A DNA stretch of 64,000 nucleotides, taken from Hippopus hippopus (Eukaryota; Mollusca; Bivalvia; Cardiida; Cardiidae). Shown here one piece after another: positions 20,590 to 32,155 of this stretch (position 1 is its first letter; every line of letters begins with the position of its first letter). The notes beneath the pieces were generated by a model. It was not told where the DNA came from, made no database searches, and worked only from the letters and a program-made list of their open reading frames with translations. The stretch spans positions 42,978,311 through 43,042,310 of the forward strand of contig OX328106.1 in the NCBI GenBank assembly GCA_946811185.2, read 5' to 3'. Position numbers and translations under genes: made by a program.

Positions 20590-20937
20590 TTAAAGATGCA
20601 TCTTTTACTCGTTTTCATCCAGTTTTGTAACCAATTTTATCTTTATTTTATGAAATTATAATCATTCTTGTACCTTCGTGCCAAATGTTGCCCCTGACGG
20701 TTGCAAGGTTGCACAGATTACGACGGATAGAAAATGCATTTGATTCTATTGCGGCTAGCCATAGACATAACAACCACAGTTTCTGGTTTAAATCAAAGAC
20801 AAATCCCTGCCGTCTCTTTATCCCATACACCTTATATCGATTTTTTATCTAATAATGTTTACACGGCTATCTAGATTCTACACACTGTAAAGTTTTAAGT
20901 GTTTGTTTACTCTCTGGCTGTAATGGTGCATCTTTAA
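20590..20937. mobile_element. MITE with TTAAAGATGCA terminal repeats
   Basis: TTAAAGATGCATC at 20590-20602 and GGTGCATCTTTAA at 20925-20937; sub-terminal TTTACTCG / TTTACTCTC also differ little. 348 bp, no transposase. A further TTAA-ended family. Confidence 0.6.
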
Positions 20938-21115
20938 GCTTTGTGAAAAGGTTTAATGCGTCTGCATACAATATCTATTCATGTCAGTCTGCCCAGTCAG
21001 TACACGCTGACCTGGGTCGGAACCTTTTGCTTTTGGTAAATTTTTTGCAAGTGAAAGGATCTCATGATTAAGCCAGTTTGAGATATAATGAATCCATGCT
21101 ATGTTAGGACTTGCT
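20938..21115 (-). mobile_element. M2 MITE fragment
   Basis: TTTGTGAAAAGGTTTAATGC, CGCTGACCTGGGTCGGAACC and TCTCATGATTAAGCCAG; starts directly at the end of the preceding MITE. Confidence 0.6.
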
Positions 21116-21120
21116 TAGAA

Positions 21121-21349
21121 TTAACCCTTTACCAAACAATCCCTGGTTTTCACGACCCTGGGGAAGAAGCCTTTTGAAAACATTGTGGGAAAAGGAGAAA
21201 ATGCTGGTAACCAGCGTTTTCTCCTTTTCCCACAATGTTTTCTACCCTTCCCAACACAAACTTCAATTTTTGAATCGCATTATTTTTGTCGTCTGCAAAT
21301 GCTTTTAATTTGGACAAGTCGAAAATTTTGTCGTTTGGTAAAGAATTAA
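21121..21349 (-). mobile_element. M1 MITE, full length, near-intact
   Basis: TTAACCCTTTACCAAACAAT to TTTGTCGTTTGGTAAAGAAT then TAA; hairpin GGGAAAAGGAGAAAATGCTG GTAACCAGCG... close to perfect. TTAA on both sides. Confidence 0.92.
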
Positions 21350-21454
21350 TACATGTACATTGCAAAGTTGAATTAAACCCTCTTTTGCCAGAGTACCACT
21401 CATTTACTTTGTCAATACAAGCATACATGTAATTAATGGAATCAAGGATTGTTT

Positions 21455-21668
21455 ATGGGGCTAAATCAAACTTCTCATTTGATTATATGGCACTGGGTTT
21501 CTAATGGGAGTACCCATGGGCAAGGCACTTCAGAGGCCAAATCTGGTGAAAACAAGGAAAATACAAGTCATGGTCCATTGACAGCTAATTTCATTTTACA
21601 AGACAGTATGACAAGTAATGAAGTGACTAAAGGATGAAAGCAGTATAAAACATCATTCAATCAATATG
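21455..21668 (+). mobile_element. Degenerate SINE S2
   Basis: GGGAGTACCCATGGGCAAGG CACTTC and the tail GAAAGCAGTATAAAACATCA TTCAATCAATAT match the order in the better copy at 55797 (CTCTTGGGCAAGTCACTTAA ... GCGGCGTAAAACACC ... TCAATCAATAT). The tRNA-like head is lost. Confidence 0.5.
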
Positions 21669-21888
21669 CATTATTGTTAGCAAAAGGGTATAGATTTATT
21701 GGCAATAGTAAATATGACTTGTGTAAGCAAATATTTCTAGAGATAAATGTTGGCAAAAGTACATAATCAGTTAATCATAGTTCTTCATACTGTTTCTAAC
21801 AATGAAGGTGTGTGTATCTCAAGTTGCTAAAAAAATGCTCACTTTCATGGTGCATAGATTACATGTTAAACATGACATATCAACCAAA

Positions 21889-22050
21889 TGACCCTTTACC
21901 AAATTATCCATTGTTTTAACATCATTCTGGGCAAAAAAGCTTTTTCAATTGTTGAGGGAAGAGTAGAAAATGCTGGTAATCATCATTTTCTCTTTTTCCA
22001 ACAATGCTTTCTACAGACAATTACATCACTGCTCTCATTTGTCGCCTGTG
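21889..22050 (-). mobile_element. M1 MITE, right part missing
   Basis: ACCCTTTACCAAATTATCCA start, hairpin AAAATGCTGGTAATCATCAT, fades after 22020. Confidence 0.65.
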
Positions 22051-22164
22051 AAGATTGTGTCGTTATATATAGAGTTATCTTACATGTAAATGTCATGTAT
22101 TTGTTACTTGTAAACAAAATTTATTGAAAACTATACAGTTTTGTGTTCAGATCTAATAATGATT

Positions 22165-22482
22165 GAGCCATGCTTTGGCAAAAGGGGGCTTAATGCATCT
22201 CCGTGATACATGATACTAATCAAGCTATCACATAATTATGGATCGATAATAGCCACTTTTTTTTTTTAAAACTGACTTAATCATGAGGTAAACTAGTCCT
22301 TGGATATACAGAAAACTGACCTATAGAGGAAAGTTTCGGCCACGGTCAGCCTGCACAGACTGCGCAGGCTGACCTGGGTCGATACTTTTCAAAGATACAT
22401 TAAGCCCCCTTTTCACAGAACATGGTCGTGCTCTAGGAAAAGGTTAAATGCATTTGCAAAAAGTATCAACCTGCTTTACAAT
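22165..22482 (+). mobile_element. M2 MITE followed by an M2 scrap
   Basis: Full copy 22165-22428 (GAGCCATGCTTTGGCAAAAG; hairpin GGTCAGCCTGCACAGACTGC / GCAGGCTGACCTGGGTC; TTTTCACAGAACATGG). 22430-22482 repeats an M2 reverse start (GTGCTCTAGGAAAAGGTTAA ATGCATTTGC), which ends where an M1 copy begins. Confidence 0.85.
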
Positions 22483-22711
22483 TTAACCCTTTACCACATG
22501 ACAAAATCTTACGACATGTCCAAATTGAAAGCATTTGCAGACTGCAATTTCAGTGTGGCTCAAATGATGGATTTTGCCTTTCATAGGTTAGAAATATTGT
22601 GGAAAAAGGTGAAAATGCTGGTTATCAGCATTTTCTCCTTTTCCAACAATGTTTTCAAAAGGCTTCTCTCTCAGGGTCGTTGAAACTCAGGATTGTGTGG
22701 TAAAGGGTTAA
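22483..22711 (+). mobile_element. M1 MITE, full length
   Basis: TTAACCCTTTACCACATGAC to GTGTGGTAAAGGGTTAA, hairpin TGCTGGTTATCAGCA. It lies inside an M2-like context (TGCATTTGC before, AGATGCATT after), as at 12679. Confidence 0.88.
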
Positions 22712-22865
22712 AGATGCATTGAAATTGAATCCTGGCTTTTCCCAGAGTACCACTCTGACAATCAATTATTACATTGTTCTCAATTCTAAATTCTATGACT
22801 AGCCATCTAATTTAGATAAGGCACTAGAATATTTAAACCAATCAGAAGGCTGGTCACAGATTTGG

Positions 22866-23096
22866 AAGGACCCTTCACCAGATGACAAATTTTAGAATTG
22901 ACCAAATTGAAAGCATCTTACAGACAACAACTTAAATATGACTGCAGTAATTGGATTTGTCCTAGAAAGGTTAAAACACATTGTACGACAAGGAGACATT
23001 ATACGTGTTATCAGCATTTTCTCCTTTTCTCAAATTGTTTTCAGATGCTTTTTTTCTAAGGGTCTTTAAAACTTGGGGCTGTGTATTAATGGGTTA
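22866..23096 (+). mobile_element. M1 MITE, worn
   Basis: ACCCTTCACCAGATGACAAA to GTGTATTAATGGGTTAA; one hairpin arm (TTATCAGCATTTTCTCCTTT) is kept, the other is mutated. Confidence 0.7.
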
Positions 23097-23269
23097 AGAG
23101 TCCTATTTAGGATGATCAAAAAAATATATCCCCTCAAAAATGTGAACAGTGTTAAAGTTCTTGTATGACAATTAAACCTATGCCAAAATTTAATAATCTT
23201 GAGCTTTAACGACTAGGGATCTTGAATTCATACCTCCAACTTGTCCAACAAGTACACTTTTCAGAGCAG

Positions 23270-23420
23270 CTGAATTTGCTGGCTTTTGACCTACTTTTTG
23301 GTACTGATATCAAATGAATGAATAGAAATTAGTGATTAGCCAAAAAAGTAGACATGTTTATTTTAAGGGCTCCTTTGGTACAAAATGTAGACATGTTTAT
23401 TCTAAAGGCCCTTGCCTATT
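23270..23420. repeat. Dispersed segment, inverted copy at 36040-36180
   Basis: Contains GCTTTTGACCTACTTTTTGG then TACTGATA, AATAGAAATTAGTGATT, GTAGACATGTTTATTCTAAA and GGCCCTTGCCTATTTGC. At 36040-36180 the complement appears in reverse order. It adjoins the TIR element at 23596 as its partner adjoins the one at 35778. Confidence 0.6.
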
Positions 23421-23595
23421 TGCAGGCAGCTTTACACCTTCCATCTTTCTTAAAGATATTTCTTGTCACTGATGTACAAGACAATTACTTTCTTCCTACT
23501 TGTCCATGGACAAGTAAAACATTCAAGTAAGAAATAAGTGTTTTCTTACGTAAAATAATTTAGTCAAATTATGAGTTATTCCTCCTAGCACCCAG

Positions 23596-23800
23596 ACCTA
23601 TCAAAAAATATCTGTGTTAAGGGTTTCCCGACCCTACCTAGAAAATGCTGCCAATCCTAAACTTTTTATGCTACAATTAAAAAAAAAATATGTAGAGGGT
23701 GATTTCGGTACATGGTCCATGTTAAAAGCCTCTGGAAAAAAATCCCTACCTACAGCATCTCAGACCAAAAACCTTAACACAGATATTTTATTGTTAGGCC
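23596..23800. mobile_element. TIR element, copy 1 (ATATCTGTGTTAAGG ends)
   Basis: CCTATCAAAAAATATCTGTG TTAAGGGTTT at the left mirrors AACCTTAACACAGATATTTT ATTGTTAGGCC at the right. Interior CCCGACCCTACCTAGAAAAT GCTG and GATTTCGGTACATGGTC are shared with 35778-35996. Confidence 0.75.
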
Positions 23801-24026
23801 CCAGATCCCATTCAATACAGCCAAGTTTACAAAATTAACACAAAGTTAGTATCAGTATTTTCTATTTTTTCCATAGTGTTTACCAAAGCTTTCTTATTCA
23901 GGTTTGTTTAAAGACTTGTTTTAGTGAAGACTTAAATAGCATAACTCCATAGACATTATGCAGCAGCAGATTATAAAATAAGATACTGTTGTCAATACTG
24001 AGTCAGTCAAAATGATTTTAGGTTTA

Positions 24027-24310
24027 ATAAACAAGGGGGCCATGATGGCCCTGGAATCGCTCATCTGAGCCTTTTGACCAAACATGATTCAATTCCAATC
24101 CCTTCAGAGATGTTATGACAAACAGTCTAACAAGCTTTTATAAGTATTAAACTGAAAATTTGGCGTCTAGCGTGCATACAAGCTTTTTCTAGAATTTGTT
24201 TCATTGCCCTACTTTTAAGCCAAACATGGCCCATTTTACAATTTGTTGTAAATATTATCAAAACAAAGATTCTGACCACCTTTCAAGACAGAATATGTAG
24301 AAGCAAACTC
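24027..24310 (+). mobile_element. Helitron/pearl-like element, 3'-truncated
   Basis: Starts AATAAACAAGGGGGCCATGA then TGGCCCTGGAATCGCTCATC, the same left end as 10171, but its internal units (TGGCGTCTAGCGTGCATACA, CATTGCCCTACTTTTAAGCC) are of the 4670 type. It ends without the terminal hairpin. Confidence 0.6.
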
Positions 24311-24395
24311 AAAAGATACTACCAGTATTGTCAATACTGTTAGTCAATAAAATAGAAGGTTTAATAAATGCATGCATGTATAATCATGTATATAT

Positions 24396-24657
24396 GAGCC
24401 GTGCTCTGGCAAAAGGGGGCTTAATGCATCTCCGTAATCCATCATACCGAGAAAGCCATCACATACTTATGGATCCATAATAGCCACTTTTTTTTAACAA
24501 CCGACTCGATCATGAGGTAGACTGATCCTTTGACATGCAGAAAATCGACCAATAGCGAAAAGTTTCGGCCCAGGTCAGCCTGCGCGGACTGCGCAGGCTG
24601 ACCTGGGTCGAAACTTTTCGCAGATGCATTAAGCCCCCTTTTCACAGAGCGCGGCTC
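24396..24657 (+). mobile_element. M2 MITE, best-preserved copy
   Basis: GAGCCGTGCTCTGGCAAAAG to TTTTCACAGAGCGCGGCTC, flanked by TATAT and ATATA. Hairpin GGCCCAGGTCAGCCTGCGCG / CGCAGGCTGACCTGGGTC is essentially perfect. 262 bp. It is a good reference for the family. Confidence 0.92.
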
Positions 24658-24934
24658 ATATATGTAAATTCTAATTAGGAGGAGAAAAATTGCTCTTAAG
24701 CTCTTTCTCTGTTTCCCACAATGTTTTAAAAAGTTAGTCTGAATTGTGCAACAATGGTTGTTTTGCAATCAGGGACTCCATCTACTTCTATGTCAAATAT
24801 ATGGCGTCATCGTGCCTATTTGAATACTGTCCTAACATAACCGCCATATGTTACTGATAATGTAATATTCTTACAAGCCTTTGCAAAATTCTGGGGTAAA
24901 AATCTAAAAGTACTCTTGGAGGCTATGTATCGCT

Positions 24935-25276
24935 TTAACCCTTTACCACACAATCCTGAGTTGTACAGACCCTGAGGGAGAAGGCTTATGACAACATTGT
25001 GGGAAAAGGAGAAAAAGCTGATGACCAGCATAAAAATTTTGTCGTTCGGTAAAGAGTTAAACCCTTTGTCAAACAATCCCGTCTTTTACCAACCCTGATA
25101 GTATAGGACTACAGGCTTTTGAAAACATTTTGGGAATAGAAGAAAAGGCTGGTAAACAGAATTTTCTTCTCTTTTTTTTCCTGTTCTTTAAAAGCTTAAT
25201 ACCATTATTTGAAACATTTTTAATTTGTTGTCTGCAAATGCTTTCAACATGAGTCTAAAATTTTGTAATGTGCTAA
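24935..25276 (-). mobile_element. Two M1 copies in tandem; first has lost half its hairpin
   Basis: 24935-25060: TTAACCCTTTACCACACAAT ... GAGAAAAAGCTGATGACCAG CA, then a jump directly to TAAAAATTTTGTCGTTCGGT and TTAA; about 100 bases missing from the hairpin centre on. The TTAA 25057-25060 also starts the second copy (TTAAACCCTTTGTCAAACAA), which runs to about 25276. Confidence 0.85.
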
Positions 25277-25412
25277 GGAGATAAGGAAATTCTGCTGACA
25301 ATCATTTTTTCAATTAATGTCTTTTTTATAAATAAATGGCAAGCAAACTTGCTAAATTTAGTGATAACTTTTTTGAAGTTTGGTATGATCATAAATATCT
25401 GTACTGCCCCCT

Positions 25413-25640
25413 TTAACTCTTTACCAAACGACAAAATTTTAAACTGGTCTAAATTCAAAGCATTTGCAGACAACAAACTGAATGTGGCCCAATGATCATT
25501 TCGTTTTTTGAAAGGGTAGAAAACATTGTGGGAAAAGGAGAAAAAGCTCATTAACAGCATTTTCTCCTTTTCCCACAATGTTTTCAAAGGGCCTCTTCCT
25601 TAGGGTCGTTAAATCTCAGGATTGTGTGGTAAAGGCTTAA
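25413..25640 (+). mobile_element. M1 MITE, full length
   Basis: TTAACTCTTTACCAAACGAC to GTGTGGTAAAGGCTTAA; hairpin AAAGCTCATTAACAGCATTT. A lone M1 end (TTAACTCTTTACCAGCATG) follows at 25792. Confidence 0.9.
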
Positions 25641-25810
25641 ACCTGTTTTCAATCTTAAATTTCATCTGTAGCTGATGGCAAAAAATCCCTTCACATGAAT
25701 TACGGACAGTAGATAATATCATTTGTTTTCTTTCATGTTTACTTTTTTCTCACTTAAAATCATAGCCTAAAATTGTCATTTTTCATTGGTTTAACTCTTT
25801 ACCAGCATGA

Positions 25811-26365
25811 ACAGAATACCGCTTTTGCACACTGCACTACCGAGACTTAGACATTATTCAGGTAATCAATCCACCTTAGTTTTATAGAGTGTTGCCTATC
25901 CCTGTGCATCTAGAGTCCTTGCTGCAACTGACACTTGATGATCAGAAAAGCTCATCTTATTGTTCTCAAGTTATGGACACTTGACAATCAAAAAAGCACC
26001 TCATGTTGTTCTCAAGTAAGCCATAAATGCAAAAATGCACTCTGGAATGAACTAACACCGAGAGCACCTGTTCAGTCCTACTATGCTAAACGCATGTAAT
26101 GCTACTGAAATGGACTTTTTCTTTCCTAGTGTCAAAGGAAAATCCAAACTTTGTAACATATTACAAAGTACAATATCATGTACATATTCATTCAATAGCT
26201 TCCAACGACATATTTGATTGCTTAATCAAATTGCGTAATTCCTTTGGCACTCTAATTGTTACAGTCTCAAAATTTTACAGAATATACCAAAGTTATCTCT
26301 GAGAAAGCATAGCACTACTTATCATATATAATAATTTACTTTTGAGGACATATGGATCAAGATAG
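25811..26365. other. Unassigned intron stretch
   Basis: No recognised repeat. An open frame of 67 codons at 26099-26302 has no splice context or recognisable composition. Confidence 0.4.
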
Positions 26366-26763
26366 GGGCAGGGTTTCACAAAAAAAACTTAAGTTTCGTA
26401 TTTTACTCAAATCTACTAACATAACTGTCCTAGCTTCTGACTTAAGTTGAGTTCATTATTTGAGATGCCTTTCAGTAACATTAACAGACTGTAGTAACGT
26501 TAACAAATCCTGAGCTGACACTTTGTTTCAGACTCAACTAAGCAATATAAATGGACTTAAGTTAATTAACAGACTTAAGTCCATTATTTTGCTGAGTTGA
26601 GTTTGAAATGCTGTTTCAACATTGGATTTGAGAATGTTATATAAGTCTCTTAATGTTCGTGAAATGCGTTTGGAATAACAAACTCAACTTAAGTCGGAAA
26701 ATTAGTCTGTTTGCAGATTTGAGTAAAATACGAGACTTAAGTTTTTTCGTGAAACCAGACCCA
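26366..26763. mobile_element. Large foldback element
   Basis: Left AGGGTTTCACAAAAAAAACT TAAGTTTCGTATTTTACTCA is mirrored at the right by GAGTAAAATACGAGACTTAA GTTTTTTCGTGAAACCAGA. Arms about 80 bases or more. The interior repeats ACTTAAGTTGAG several times and has a nested GGACTTAAGTTAATTAACAG then ACTTAAGTCC palindrome. Confidence 0.8.
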
Positions 26764-27324
26764 GACAAAATACACTTGCATCCTCATCTTGGACCAATAA
26801 TGCCCAAGCAGCTGTGAATTGCAAAATCTTAGTCCAAGTGCTAAGTTACAAGACTTATTCATTTAAGTGTACTGTACCTAACACATTAACTGTTCAGTTC
26901 TACTATAATGTAATGCTGTAAATAATTACCATTATGCTGATGAATGAAGCACCTGTTCTGACCTATTGTATACCTTTATAGTTCTGCCATGTACCCTGCC
27001 AATGTTACTGTAACTGTCATGTGTGCAGATAATATAGCAAATCATTATTTTGTGTGTGGGACAGCAATTGTTCCACTGTACATTCTATCATCAAACTGAG
27101 AAATTCTTAGCATATACTTTGGTGCAGTTTGAGGGATTAATGTTTATTTTTTCATGATGTTCCAACAACTACATGACACCAAATCAGCTGTCAAGTCAGT
27201 GAGTATTTTCCAGATATTTATCCTTTCCTTCCATTCCTGTTTTATCTGGATTATATCTGTTGTCTCTTTAAATAATTAGAGAAATAGTCAGCTTCTTACC
27301 TAACATTTTCCTCAATAGATAAAT
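26764..27324. other. Unassigned intron stretch
   Basis: AT-rich; nothing recognised. Confidence 0.4.
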
Positions 27325-27575
27325 GAGCCTTGCTCTAGCAAAAGGGGGCTTAATGTGTCTCCATGATGCATTATACAAAACATGCCATTAGATAATTATG
27401 GATCCATAATAGCAACTTTTTTCAACAACAGACTTAATCATAAGGTCCTTGGACTTACAGAAAATTGACCAAAAGCGAAAGTTTCGGCCCAGGTCAGCCT
27501 GCGCAACTGCACAGGTTGACCTGGGTCGATTCTTTTCACAGACGCATTAAGCCCCATTTTCACAGAGCATGGCTC
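27325..27575 (+). mobile_element. M2 MITE, full length
   Basis: GAGCCTTGCTCTAGCAAAAG to TTTTCACAGAGCATGGCTC; flanks ATAAAT and GAATAAAT. Hairpin slightly shortened (TCAGCCTGCGCAACTGCACA GGTTGACC). Confidence 0.88.
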
Positions 27576-27856
27576 GAATAAATTTGACTCTTTCCTATGG
27601 CTGTTCTGGACACTGTAAAGCAAAGACTAGTGAGCACATTCTGTGTGCAATCTCAGGGACATGCCAACGCCGTGATTCCGAGATATTATCTCGGAAAAAT
27701 CTGAAAAATCTGACAAATCCCTGGACGCGAGAAAAAATCGCATCCAAAATCAAAAATTGATGATCGCAAAAGATATTTTCACTTTCGTTTCCAATGGTCA
27801 ACAAGGGACATATTAATCAATGAGACAGGTGTATGCATGATTATAAATCAGTATCA

Positions 27857-27975
27857 TGTAGACGCTTGAATCTAGACTGCATAACGCGCTTTTAATAATC
27901 TTTTCGAACAACCGCTCTAGACGCTTGAATTTTGCATAACGATCTTTTAATAATGCTTTTGGACATCCGCTTGTT
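27857..27975. repeat. ~60-bp direct repeat pair
   Basis: TAGACGCTTGAATCTAGACT then GCATAACGCGCTTTTAATAA recurs as TAGACGCTTGAATTTTGCAT then AACGATCTTTTAATAATGCT, each followed by C.ACA.CCGCT. Local tandem duplication. Confidence 0.7.
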
Positions 27976-28079
27976 TTTTTCCATAGAGCGTTTTTCATGT
28001 CGCAAGTCTGCAGACGGAGTTTTCCATTGAAAAATGCCACTAAAAAAGAAGTTGAAGCCCAAAGAGGGCACTAAAACAT

Positions 28080-28520
28080 TTTTTTTGAAATTTGAAATGA
28101 CCAGTTTTTGCCACTTAAAAATATCTGCCTAAGCTTCAATCTGACGCAAGAAATATGGGCTAAAGCCTTATTTTAAGAACGCACGCTGCTCTGTATATAA
28201 CAGCTTATCAAGCTGGAGTGTCGTTATGAAAACGTGATAACGGTGTTAATCCACTTATCTGGTTTAAAATGACAGGTTTTAAGTTACCTGCTTCCCTAAC
28301 TGACAAATGTATATCAAATAATGCTGTAATGCTTCGCAAAAAATTAATTGACATGAAAAAAAGACCGCTGAAAAATAAAGTGCAAAAACCCATGACACAA
28401 CAAAGGTCAGTTTGACTTCATCCGACCAGAGGCTCTTCAAACTGTCTTTTCATCTTAAATTATGGATTTAAACAGTGAATTTACATAAATATCTGTATAA
28501 AACAAATTACACAGTGGAGC
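28080..28520. repeat. Dispersed ~450-bp segment, copy 1
   Basis: Collinear with 42600-43095: shared blocks TATCTGCCTAA...TCAATCTGACGCA, GATAA..GTGTTAATCCACTTATCT, AACCCATGACAC, CAGAGG.CTTCAAACT.TC, and TTTAAACAGTGAATTTACA. On the minus strand each contains an ATG-led hydrophobic reading followed by GCAGGTAAC, a donor-like site; here a stop interrupts it. Confidence 0.65.
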
Positions 28521-28619
28521 GCGGAGGTAAAGCCTTCTTGTCTTACAGTGTTAGCACTGGATCCAGTGTTAAAGAAGGTACTAGACATTCATACAAAGAA
28601 AAAAGACTAGAATGAAAAA

Positions 28620-28775
28620 GACCTTTCATGGATGTGACCTTTATTTTCTCCCTTTTCCACAATGTTTTAAGCTATGACAGATAAATCCAGTCATTTTAGC
28701 CACATTTGAGTTGTAAACTGCAAATACTTTGAATATGAATGAGTCTAAAATTGTGTTGTTTGGTAAACAATAAAA
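28620..28775 (-). mobile_element. M1 MITE, right half
   Basis: TTTATTTTCTCCCTTTTCCA to GTGTTGTTTGGTAAACAATA; left end absent. Confidence 0.65.
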
Positions 28776-29523
28776 AGATTGTTTGTGTCCATTTATTCAT
28801 AATGATGACTTGCATTCTATAGAGCTTCAAGTTAATATTTATCTATCCACTTCATTCCAACAAGTCTGTAGATCTATACATTAGATGAGGTATTTTCCTG
28901 TTTGATTTGTCCATAAATAAAGAACACAATTTGAAAATTTGGTTTTATTACATCCTTATCTTTTCATGGTAACTGGGTAATTTTTACTCTTGGGACATTT
29001 CTCTTCGACTCTTGGAAATTCCATTTTGACTCTTGAAAATTTGAGCCCAAGAATCAATAACTCTTGGGATCCAGGACCTAGAGAGAACCCTGACTTAGTG
29101 TTCAGTTAAGGTATTTTTTTTTTATCTCTTGGGCATTGAAGACAACTATCTCATTTTTTTTTTTAAAAATCTCATTAAAAGAATACAAATGGGATTTTTC
29201 TCTCATAGCTCTAGTCTGACGGGCATATCGCTGCAATCTTATCTAATTGTCGGTCCCCAACATAGTCACAATGTAAACGAAGTATAAATTTTATGAAGTA
29301 ACAACCAATATTAAGTTTCTATATAGCTGTAAATAAATTGTCAACTTTATTGCTGTTAGTAAAACTGCTCAAATGCATGTTCGGCATTCAAAATAAAAAT
29401 ACATTGCCAGCTGTCAACAACATATATCATTAATAAAGGGGAAAGGAGCGTAAGTTTTTAAGACATTTCGTCAGTATAACATGTCAATATGATAGTAAAC
29501 AATAAATGAAAAGGATTTACAAT
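28776..29523. other. Unassigned intron stretch
   Basis: No shared repeat; several TTTTTTTT runs and a loose direct repeat of CTCTTGGGA/CTCTTGGAA around 28990-29070. Confidence 0.35.
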
Positions 29524-29724
29524 TTAACCCTTTACCACACAATCCCGTGCTTTAACGATCTTAAAAGAGGATACTTTTGAAAACTTTTTCTCCTTTGGTA
29601 TGATGTTTTCTACCCTTTCAAAGACAAATCTCATCATTCATCATTGGAGCAAACGTTAATTTGTTGACTGCAAAGGTTTTCAAAATAGAGGGATCCAATG
29701 TTATGTTGTCTGATACAGAGTTAA
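29524..29724 (-). mobile_element. M1 MITE with reduced centre
   Basis: TTAACCCTTTACCACACAAT to TTGTCTGATACAGAGTTAA; the hairpin is almost wholly lost (GAAAACTTTTTCTCCTTTGG). Confidence 0.8.
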
Positions 29725-31033
29725 TTGACACCTGCAATACCTGTTTGAGTGAAAATCAATAAGTTTTATCATAAGTGATCAATTAAATCGTTTGCCATAT
29801 TTTTAACAGATGTATGTTGCGAAAACTTTCTTATTGCAGGTATGTTTGGTCAATTGAGGTGATTACAAGGATTATACTAATTTAGAATGGATGTGCATTT
29901 ATCAATCATGCAACGATTGTGGGGAAAACAAACAATCGTTGGAACCAGGCAAAAGTACCATTAACAGTCGTATGTAATTGTCCTAATGAAACAGGAATAA
30001 AATATGAATGCTCCCTAAAGTATTACAACAAGAATCATAGGATGATGTTCACAATGTCAACTTATTCTGGTTGCTCCTTTTGTTTGAATGATTACCACTA
30101 TCTACGTATTTGAATTTGAAGACGTTCGTTCAGTCAGATTTTAATAAAGGTAGTTTAACAATACACTTTGACATAATCGTTCTTTCTTTCCCAGAAGCTT
30201 AATAAAAAACTGCTTTCCTGCCGTTTAATAGAGTAGCTGGTTTTTCCGAATCCTGGTTAATTCTACCAGTGACATTTTACATAGAGCTAGGTTTGGGAAA
30301 TGGATAAATTTACTTTTCCTTTCAGGTTATATAATGTAAAAATGACCTTACCACATGATTCTTTTCGGCAACTTAAATCCGTTTAGAAATAATTATTTTT
30401 TATTCCAATCTTATCTGATTTAGAGTTAAAAAAACATTTTAATTTACAAAAGTAAAGTGTGTCACTTTGTCCAACCTTTTTGTTTACAATTGACGTGCTA
30501 TACTGCGTTCTGATTGGCTGATATGACCTGTCATTCAAATCAGCAGAAAGGTCAATTGCCATGTAAAATCATCCATACTTTTCAATTGTATGAATTATAT
30601 TTGCCTGCAATAACTGACCCAAAACTTTTTTCTTTTGGCTGCAAGTGGTCATATGAGAACCATTCTAGAAGTTGGAACTATTCCAGAACAGCTTTCAAGG
30701 ATAAAGCCAGAACAATAATGGTACATGTACATGGCTTAGTACTGAAAGTGTCCTAAAGTTGTAAGAGAACATTCTTAGAACTTTCCATTGATAAAGTAAG
30801 TTCCAGAAATTTTTGCAACAGTTACTGTCCATTTAATCAAGTTGACAAGTGTGTGTGAAAAATTTATAAAATCACACAAGGAGTTCAAAAGATTCTGAGT
30901 TCAAAAGACTGAGAGCAGCAGAGATTATGATAGTCATGGTACATCATTGTAGATCCCAACAAAACCTGATGAAATCTTCATGTTTCAGTTAGCGTGAGAA
31001 TGCATATCATTGGTTTCCCGGCAAGAAGACAGT
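29725..31033. other. Unassigned intron stretch
   Basis: Two open frames (29919-30113, 30514-30756) have no domain features or matching splice sites. No repeat recognised apart from TTCTGATTGGCTGATATGAC at about 30510, a motif also found in foldback elements here. Confidence 0.4.
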
Positions 31034-31166
31034 TTAGCCCTGTACCAAACCATCCAATATTTTAATGACCAAGAGGGGGCTTTTGAAAACATTCTGTAAA
31101 GAGCAGAATATGCAAATACATTCAAAAAGGACGAATCTAAAACTTTGTCACTTGGTAAGGAGTTAA
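31034..31166 (-). mobile_element. M1 MITE with large internal deletion
   Basis: CCCTGTACCAAACCATCCAA ... GAAAACATTCTGTAAAGAGC, then directly AAAAAGGACGAATCTAAAAC and TTGGTAAGGAGTTAA. The hairpin and most of the right half are missing. Confidence 0.7.
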
Positions 31167-31639
31167 ACCGCAATGAATTGGGCTAAATCAAACTGAGAGC
31201 TTAGTGTCTACAAAACAGATAAACTTGCTTAAAGTGCCAAAAAGACAGAACCCATAATTTGGTATTGGACCTATACTGTATGAGAGAATATAACATTGCT
31301 CAACTTTAGATCTATTTTTTTTTTTTCATCGAATGAAAAATATAATTATTTGAGAAGAGATTAACTTGATATAGCAGTAAAGAAAAGCAACATAATTGTA
31401 ATAAGGAGGCACGATAAATCTAAAGTTTACAGTAAACTTTAGAATGTCTCATTAACATCATTACTTTATGCTTAATTCAACAAGCCAAAGGCTATCAATG
31501 AAGACAGCATCTGATTAGCAACCTGGAGATAATTATTAACACCTTGGCATGTGTGCAAACTAACAGCAAATACATGAAATATGTCTGCTTCCTGTATTAC
31601 TTTTCCTTCTTTACATCTACCACAGAATCACGGATACAC

Positions 31640-31742
31640 AAAAGATTTTGTCTTTTCTGTTTTTTCTTGTGTTAATTTTTATTTGTTGTCTCCAAGTGCT
31701 TTTAATTGGGACAAATCTAAAAGTTTGTTGCTTGGTCAAGAA
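31640..31742 (-). mobile_element. M1 right-end fragment
   Basis: TTTTTATTTGTTGTCTCCAA GTGCTTTTAATTGGGAC to TTGTTGCTTGGTCAAGAACT. Confidence 0.6.
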
Positions 31743-32155
31743 CTGTCTCAAAATTCAGCAATTCCTTTACCTCTATGGTATATGATGGCGAAAACTGTGC
31801 TAAATTGTGGCAAAGTTTGAACATTTTGACCTTGGACAGATCAGGTATAGGAAAATACTTAAGTAGATCTATTGTACTGTCAGTAAAATTCCAAAATGTA
31901 TGGATGCTTGCTCTGAATTCTAAAATACCTTTTCCGAGTTGTTGAATTGATCTTTCTTGTGCATGCAAATGACCGTGGATATCACTGATACATGTACATA
32001 CTATGAAATTTATATTTATTTGTATACTTAGGGAGGTATGTTATCCCTTGGACCACGGTTCTAATAGATCAGCGTTCAGTATTTGGTCTGTATATATTTC
32101 TTATACAGTGTTTTGTCATTCCACATGTTGCAAGTTAGATAGAAAATGCTTGCAG

